A stretch of DNA of 64,000 nucleotides. It comes from Augochlora pura. Lineage: Eukaryota; Arthropoda; Insecta; Hymenoptera; Halictidae. The notes beneath the pieces were generated by a model. The model was not told the origin of the DNA and did not search any database. It saw only the letters and a program-made list of their open reading frames with translations. The position numbers were made by a program, and so were the translations under genes. Position 1 is the first letter of the stretch, and each line of letters opens with the position of its first letter. The stretch is from NCBI RefSeq assembly GCF_028453695.1, contig NC_135781.1, positions 9,051,640 through 9,115,639 on the forward strand. Reading direction: 5' to 3'. Below, piece after piece: positions 62,814 through 64,000 of this stretch.

Positions 62814-63054
62814 TAGGGTAGAGAAGCCGGTTTCTATGGGGTAGCCAATTGCTGTCCGTTTGTTTTATTTCCGGTTGCAATTAACAGTATATTTATCGAA
62901 TGAGGTATGTTATAGTTTTTATTATTTCAGTTTGTTTATTTCAGTATGAAAAAATCGATACGTCTTATTCGATAAATATAAAGTTAATTATAACCAAAAA
63001 CAAATTAAAGGTATAGCAATTAGTCACCCTACAGTAACCGGCTCCACTACCCTA
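62814..63054. mobile_element. TA-flanked MITE (Tc1/mariner-like)
   Basis: A 237-bp element (62816-63052) is flanked by TA (62814-62815 and 63053-63054). Its ends are imperfect inverted repeats of about 38 bp: the left begins GGGTAGAGAAGCCGGTT and the right, read inward on the other strand, begins GGGTAGTGGAGCCGGTT. Both arms end near CAATTGCT/CTAATTGCT. The interior is AT-rich and has no ORF. TA target duplication points to the Tc1/mariner superfamily; the lineage is not identified. Confidence 0.75.
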
Positions 63055-64000
63055 AGTGGTACGTTCTTCAAGCGTATTTGAACATTCTATTAAACACTGG
63101 CAAGAACTCACCGCAAACAGCCTGCAAAGGGTTAAATTGCGAATGTATTAAGAGTTACACGGCTCGGTAATGAGGTTAGTATAGGACAAGCTAGAGGACG
63201 GGCAACAAGAAAGGTCCAGGCTATCGACGTGTAGCGTACTATTCTTAGCGAGCATTAGCATATTGCTGGACAGAGTTGCAATTTCGAATCGATTTTTCAC
63301 GTGTTCAATCACTGTCTCGTCTAATCACGGGAATTAAAACAAAGCGGGCAGCGGAAACGAAAAGTGAGCAGCGAAAGAAGTTGACCGGCAACCTTTCCAA
63401 AGTAAACTCGAAAAAATCGAACGTAGCCTGTTACGCGATCAGCAATCGAGCACTTGTTCCACTATTCAGATAATGAAAGTGTGCTCGGCAGAGAGCGAAG
63501 CGCCGAAAAAATCTCACTATTGCTGGCTCGATGAGCACCGAGGCGCACACGTGCACACGGATATTCTCCTCGCAGCTCCTCTATTATTCGTCTAGCCGAT
63601 CCAAACCCGTGTATGCATGTGTTGGGAGGGTATCGCGGGGATGCGTGCGGTCGCGCTGCGTGTGTGCGCTCGCGCTCGTATAGAGGAGAGCGAGCGAGTT
63701 GCTACTCCGCCGTGGTTGCACCGACGCGAATCGATCGTATCGTCTATAATTAGGCATGCTGCATCAGTGCTTCTGCACTCTCATATCACTGCGAGTCTCA
63801 GCTCGCCGCGCTCGAGCACTATTTACGATACTCGCCGGGACGCGTATATACGTCAGCGCGCGTTGTAATTTTAATAAACGCGCGGTGATTACGTTCAAGA
63901 AGTTGTCCGGGGCCGGGGCCAGCCGCATCTGCGAGGAAGTAGGGAGCCGCGGAAAGGAAAAGAAAGAAATGTTTCTCGGGTCCGGGCGGACTGCCTTTGA
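63055..64000. other. GC-rich end of window, no exon identified
   Basis: CpG-rich DNA, presumably still within the upstream kirre intron. An 83-codon open frame at 63617-63868 on the plus strand is Arg/Ser-rich and unrecognised. No Ig-domain or signal-peptide exon was found. Confidence 0.5.

Overview
The window looks like insect nuclear DNA, most probably from a hymenopteran. AT-rich stretches alternate with CpG-rich islands, the genes contain many 60-100 nt introns, and the recognisable products are insect or general metazoan families. All spliced gene models were built by hand: reading frame, splice consensus and family resemblance had to agree, and each model closes in frame. No database search was possible.

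Layout: (1) 1-20156 has no convincing protein gene. GC-rich islands alternate with AT-rich DNA, and a tandem pair of piggyBac-type MITEs lies at 5242-5710. (2) 20157-20238 is a tRNA-Leu(AAG). (3) 20.6-22.5 kb is a repeat block whose core is a 260-bp inverted repeat made of ~31-bp units. (4) 22831-26143 (-) is a complete 13-exon gene for a secreted EMI plus four-FAS1-domain protein (midline fasciclin / TGFBI / periostin family). (5) 28314-30528 (+) is a complete 9-exon excitatory amino acid transporter. (6) 31637-32497 (-) is EMC6 in 5 exons, one only 20 nt long. (7) 32914-34979 (+) is a compact run: CMC4, an unnamed 41-aa membrane microprotein 3 nt behind it, NDUFAF8 and PIG-M. (8) 44884-59747 (-) is the 3' part (10 exons) of a Kirre/Roughest-type immunoglobulin adhesion receptor. 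Its first exons lie beyond 64000. The 9.7 kb after its stop codon may be a very long 3' UTR. (9) 62816-63052 is a TA-flanked MITE in the upstream kirre intron.

The genes are housekeeping (ER insertase, GPI anchor synthesis, mitochondrial CX9C proteins) or neural/adhesion (glutamate transporter, Kirre/Rst, midline fasciclin). They are not a single pathway. The two mitochondrial CX9C proteins and the membrane microprotein may share a transcript with PIG-M. The most unusual structures are the hairpin-forming repeat block, the CMC4/microprotein arrangement, a probable GC-AG intron in mfas, the EMC6 micro-exon and the possible ultra-long kirre 3' UTR.
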